Of a stretch of DNA of 7,369 nt, positions 5,578 to 7,369 are shown piece by piece. The position numbers and the translations under genes are program-made. The DNA is taken from the NCBI GenBank assembly GCA_038200385.1, contig JBBPYA010000316.1, positions 1 to 7,369 on the forward strand, written 5' to 3'. The DNA is from JBBPYA01 sp038200385. Its GTDB lineage: Bacteria; Actinomycetota; Actinomycetes; Mycobacteriales; Geodermatophilaceae. The notes under the pieces were generated by a model. It was not told where the DNA came from. It made no database searches and saw only the letters and a program-made list of their open reading frames with translations. The stretch's first letter is position 1; each line of letters begins with the position of its first letter.

Positions 5578-7317
5578 ATGCAGCCTGCCGCGGCCAACAC
5601 CGAACCGGCCGCCGAGCAGCAGCCGGCCTGGTGGAAGTCCGCGGTCGTCTACCAGATCTACCCTCGCAGCTTCGCCGACTCCGACGGCGACGGCATCGGC
5701 GACCTGCCCGGTGTGCTGGGCCACCTGGACTACCTGGCCGCACTCGGCATCGACGTCATCTGGATGTCCCCGTGCTACCCGTCGCCGATGGACGACAACG
5801 GCTACGACATCAGTGACTACCAGGACGTCGACCCCCTCTTCGGGACGCTGGCCGACCTCGACAAGCTGATCGAGCAGGCGCACGAGCGGGGCATCCGGAT
5901 CGTGCTCGATCTCGTCGTCAACCACACCTCCGACCGGCACCCGTGGTTCGTCGAGTCCCGCTCCTCGCGCGAGCATCCCAAGCGGGACTGGTACTGGTGG
6001 CGCCCGCCGCGGCCGGGTACGCAGCCCGGCGAACCCGGCGCCGAGCCGACGAACTGGCAGTCGGCGTTCTCCGGCCCGGCCTGGGAGTACGACGAGGCCA
6101 GCGGCGAGTACTTCCTGCACCTGTTCTCCCGCACTCAGCCGGACCTGAACTGGGAGAACCCACAGGTACGGGACGCCGTCCACTCGATGATGCGGTGGTG
6201 GTTGGACCGCGGGGTCGACGGGTTCCGGATGGACGTCATCAACCTGATCTCCAAGGACCCGGCGCTACCCGACGGACCGCTCGTCGACGGCGGCCCGCTC
6301 GGTAGCCCGTGGTCGGCGGTGGTCGGCGGTCCGCGGATCCACGAGTTCCTGCAGGAGTTGAACCGGGAGGTCATCGCACCGCACCCGGGCGGGCTGCTGA
6401 CCGTCGGGGAGATGCCCGGCGTCACCGTGCAGGAGGCGGTGCTGTTCACCGATCCGGCACGGGCCGAGATGGACATGGTGTTCCAGTTCGAGCACGTCGC
6501 TATGGGCCCGGACAAGTGGGCCAACACGCCGCCGCAGCTGACCCACCTCAAGGCCTCGTTCGCCCGGTGGCAGGAGGGTCTGGCCCGGGTCGGCTGGAAC
6601 AGCCTGTACCTGTCCAACCACGACCAGCCGCGGTCGGTGTCGCGCTTCGGCAACGACGGGCGGTACCGCGTGGAGTCGGCCAAGGCGCTGGCCACCGTGC
6701 TGCACCTGCACCGCGGTACGCCGTACGTCTTCCAGGGCGACGAGCTGGGGATGACCAACGCCGGCTTCGACAGCATCGACGACTACCGCGACATCGAGTC
6801 GCTGAACCACTTCGCCGAGGCCACCGGGCCTGGCCGGCAGCCGATCGAGCAGGTACTGGCGGTGCTGCGGGCGGTCAGCCGCGACAACGCCCGTACGCCG
6901 ATGCAGTGGGACGACTCGGGACAGGCCGGCTTCACCGCCGGCACCCCGTGGATCGCGCTCAACCCGAACCACACCGAGATCAACGCCGCCGCCGCCACGG
7001 CGGATCCGGACTCGGTCTGGCACCACTACCGGCGGCTCATCGAACTGCGGCACACCGAACCGGTCGTCGTCGACGGTGACTTCACCATGCTGGTGCCCGA
7101 CGACGAGCAGCTCTACGCCTACCTGCGCCGGCTGGACGGCGTCGAACTGCTGGTGCTGGCGAACCTGTCCGACCGGCCGGCCTGCGCCGACCTACCGGAC
7201 GCGGTGGCCTGGGCCGAGGCGGACCTGCTGCTGACCAACTATCCGGACACCGCGACCGAGCTGCGTCCGTGGGAGGCCCGCGTCCACCGCCGCCGCGGGG
7301 TCCGGGTCAGGCCTTGA
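5578..7317 (+). CDS. GH13 alpha-glucosidase, oligo-1,6-glucosidase type
   Basis: This 579-residue cytoplasmic glycoside hydrolase (no signal peptide) should release glucose from the non-reducing ends of short alpha-glucans. WWKSAVVYQIYPRSF (18-32) and the calcium-site loop DSDGDGIGD (34-42) open the (beta/alpha)8 barrel. The four GH13 regions are DLVVNH (111-116), GFRMDV with nucleophile Asp219, GEMPG with acid/base Glu278, and NHDQPR with Asp349. Val220 directly after the nucleophile is the residue associated with alpha-1,6 (isomaltose-type) preference, where maltases usually have Thr. FRMDVIN and NHDQPRSVSRFG are typical of subfamily GH13_31. Length and the C-terminal beta domain (about 505-579) are normal. 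The ATG at 5578 is chosen because homology begins shortly after it and a TAGCGT element precedes it. Its 3' end overlaps a convergent gene by 11 bp. Trehalose synthase or sucrose hydrolase are less likely alternatives. No transporter or regulator gene is visible beside it. Confidence 0.95.
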   Translation: MQPAAANTEPAAEQQPAWWKSAVVYQIYPRSFADSDGDGIGDLPGVLGHLDYLAALGIDVIWMSPCYPSPMDDNGYDISDYQDVDPLFGTLADLDKLIEQAHERGIRIVLDLVVNHTSDRHPWFVESRSSREHPKRDWYWWRPPRPGTQPGEPGAEPTNWQSAFSGPAWEYDEASGEYFLHLFSRTQPDLNWENPQVRDAVHSMMRWWLDRGVDGFRMDVINLISKDPALPDGPLVDGGPLGSPWSAVVGGPRIHEFLQELNREVIAPHPGGLLTVGEMPGVTVQEAVLFTDPARAEMDMVFQFEHVAMGPDKWANTPPQLTHLKASFARWQEGLARVGWNSLYLSNHDQPRSVSRFGNDGRYRVESAKALATVLHLHRGTPYVFQGDELGMTNAGFDSIDDYRDIESLNHFAEATGPGRQPIEQVLAVLRAVSRDNARTPMQWDDSGQAGFTAGTPWIALNPNHTEINAAAATADPDSVWHHYRRLIELRHTEPVVVDGDFTMLVPDDEQLYAYLRRLDGVELLVLANLSDRPACADLPDAVAWAEADLLLTNYPDTATELRPWEARVHRRRGVRVRP

Positions 7318-7369
7318 GCGTGGCGTAACCGGGCTTGATGACCGTGTTGATCAGCTCCAGCCGCGCGTC
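7307..7369 (-). CDS. C-terminal end of an unidentified minus-strand gene, cut by window edge
   Basis: Read on the minus strand, the last bases encode 20 residues, DARLELINTVIKPGYATLKA, followed by TGA at 7309-7307. The stop lies 11 bp inside the 3' end of the GH13 gene, so the two converge and overlap. The peptide reads like a genuine protein C-terminus, and GH13 coding sequence does not continue past 7317, but it is too short for me to assign a family. Confidence 0.5.
   Translation of the reverse strand, partial: DARLELINTVIKPGYATLKA

Noticed and set aside
5494..6183. Minus-strand open frame opposite the 5' part of the GH13 gene
   Set aside because: It is an antisense shadow of a gene with all catalytic motifs in the plus frame.

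Overview
The window is very GC-rich with strong third-position G/C bias, and its gene content (a paired aldehyde dehydrogenase operon, TAnnnT-type -10 elements, one probably leaderless start) fits a high-GC actinomycete (Actinomycetota). The sequence alone does not support a genus.

Left third, positions 2-3436, plus strand: a tightly packed three-gene run. A catalytically complete aldehyde dehydrogenase, cut by the left edge, overlaps by 8 nt a short ALDH-like protein. That protein keeps the cofactor-domain half but has lost the catalytic half. It overlaps by 1 nt (TGATG) a very acidic 448-residue protein. The acidic protein consists of two diverged copies of one ~170-residue module joined by an Asp/Glu linker encoded by a (GAC)n tract. 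Such overlaps imply co-translation, so the acidic protein and the ALDH pair may act together. In actinobacteria similar ALDH pairs are often found near deoxyribonucleoside-catabolism genes such as deoC, but that part would lie outside this window.

Middle: a 286-nt gap (3437-3722) holds a small hairpin, a 41/40-bp direct repeat and a 16-bp tandem repeat. It leads to a TAGCAT -10 candidate and a strong Shine-Dalgarno in front of an intact isochorismatase-type cysteine hydrolase (3723-4289). A C/G-rich repeat tract with potential hairpins (4316-4461) separates that gene from a convergent, heavily decayed quinone-oxidoreductase-like (MDR) pseudogene on the minus strand (4463-5369). The pseudogene carries six apparent frameshifts, a nonsense codon and a damaged nucleotide-binding glycine motif.

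Right third: a divergent 208-nt region with a perfect 24-bp tandem duplication and a short palindrome leads to a GH13 alpha-glucosidase (5578-7317). Its motifs match oligo-1,6-glucosidases, and a TAGCGT -10 candidate lies so close to the ATG that the mRNA is probably leaderless. Its 3' end overlaps by 11 bp the 3' end of an unidentified minus-strand gene that runs off the right edge. The four transcription units have no evident common pathway. The strongest leads are the duplicated acidic-linker protein co-translated with a pseudoenzyme ALDH, and the repeats in the three non-coding gaps.
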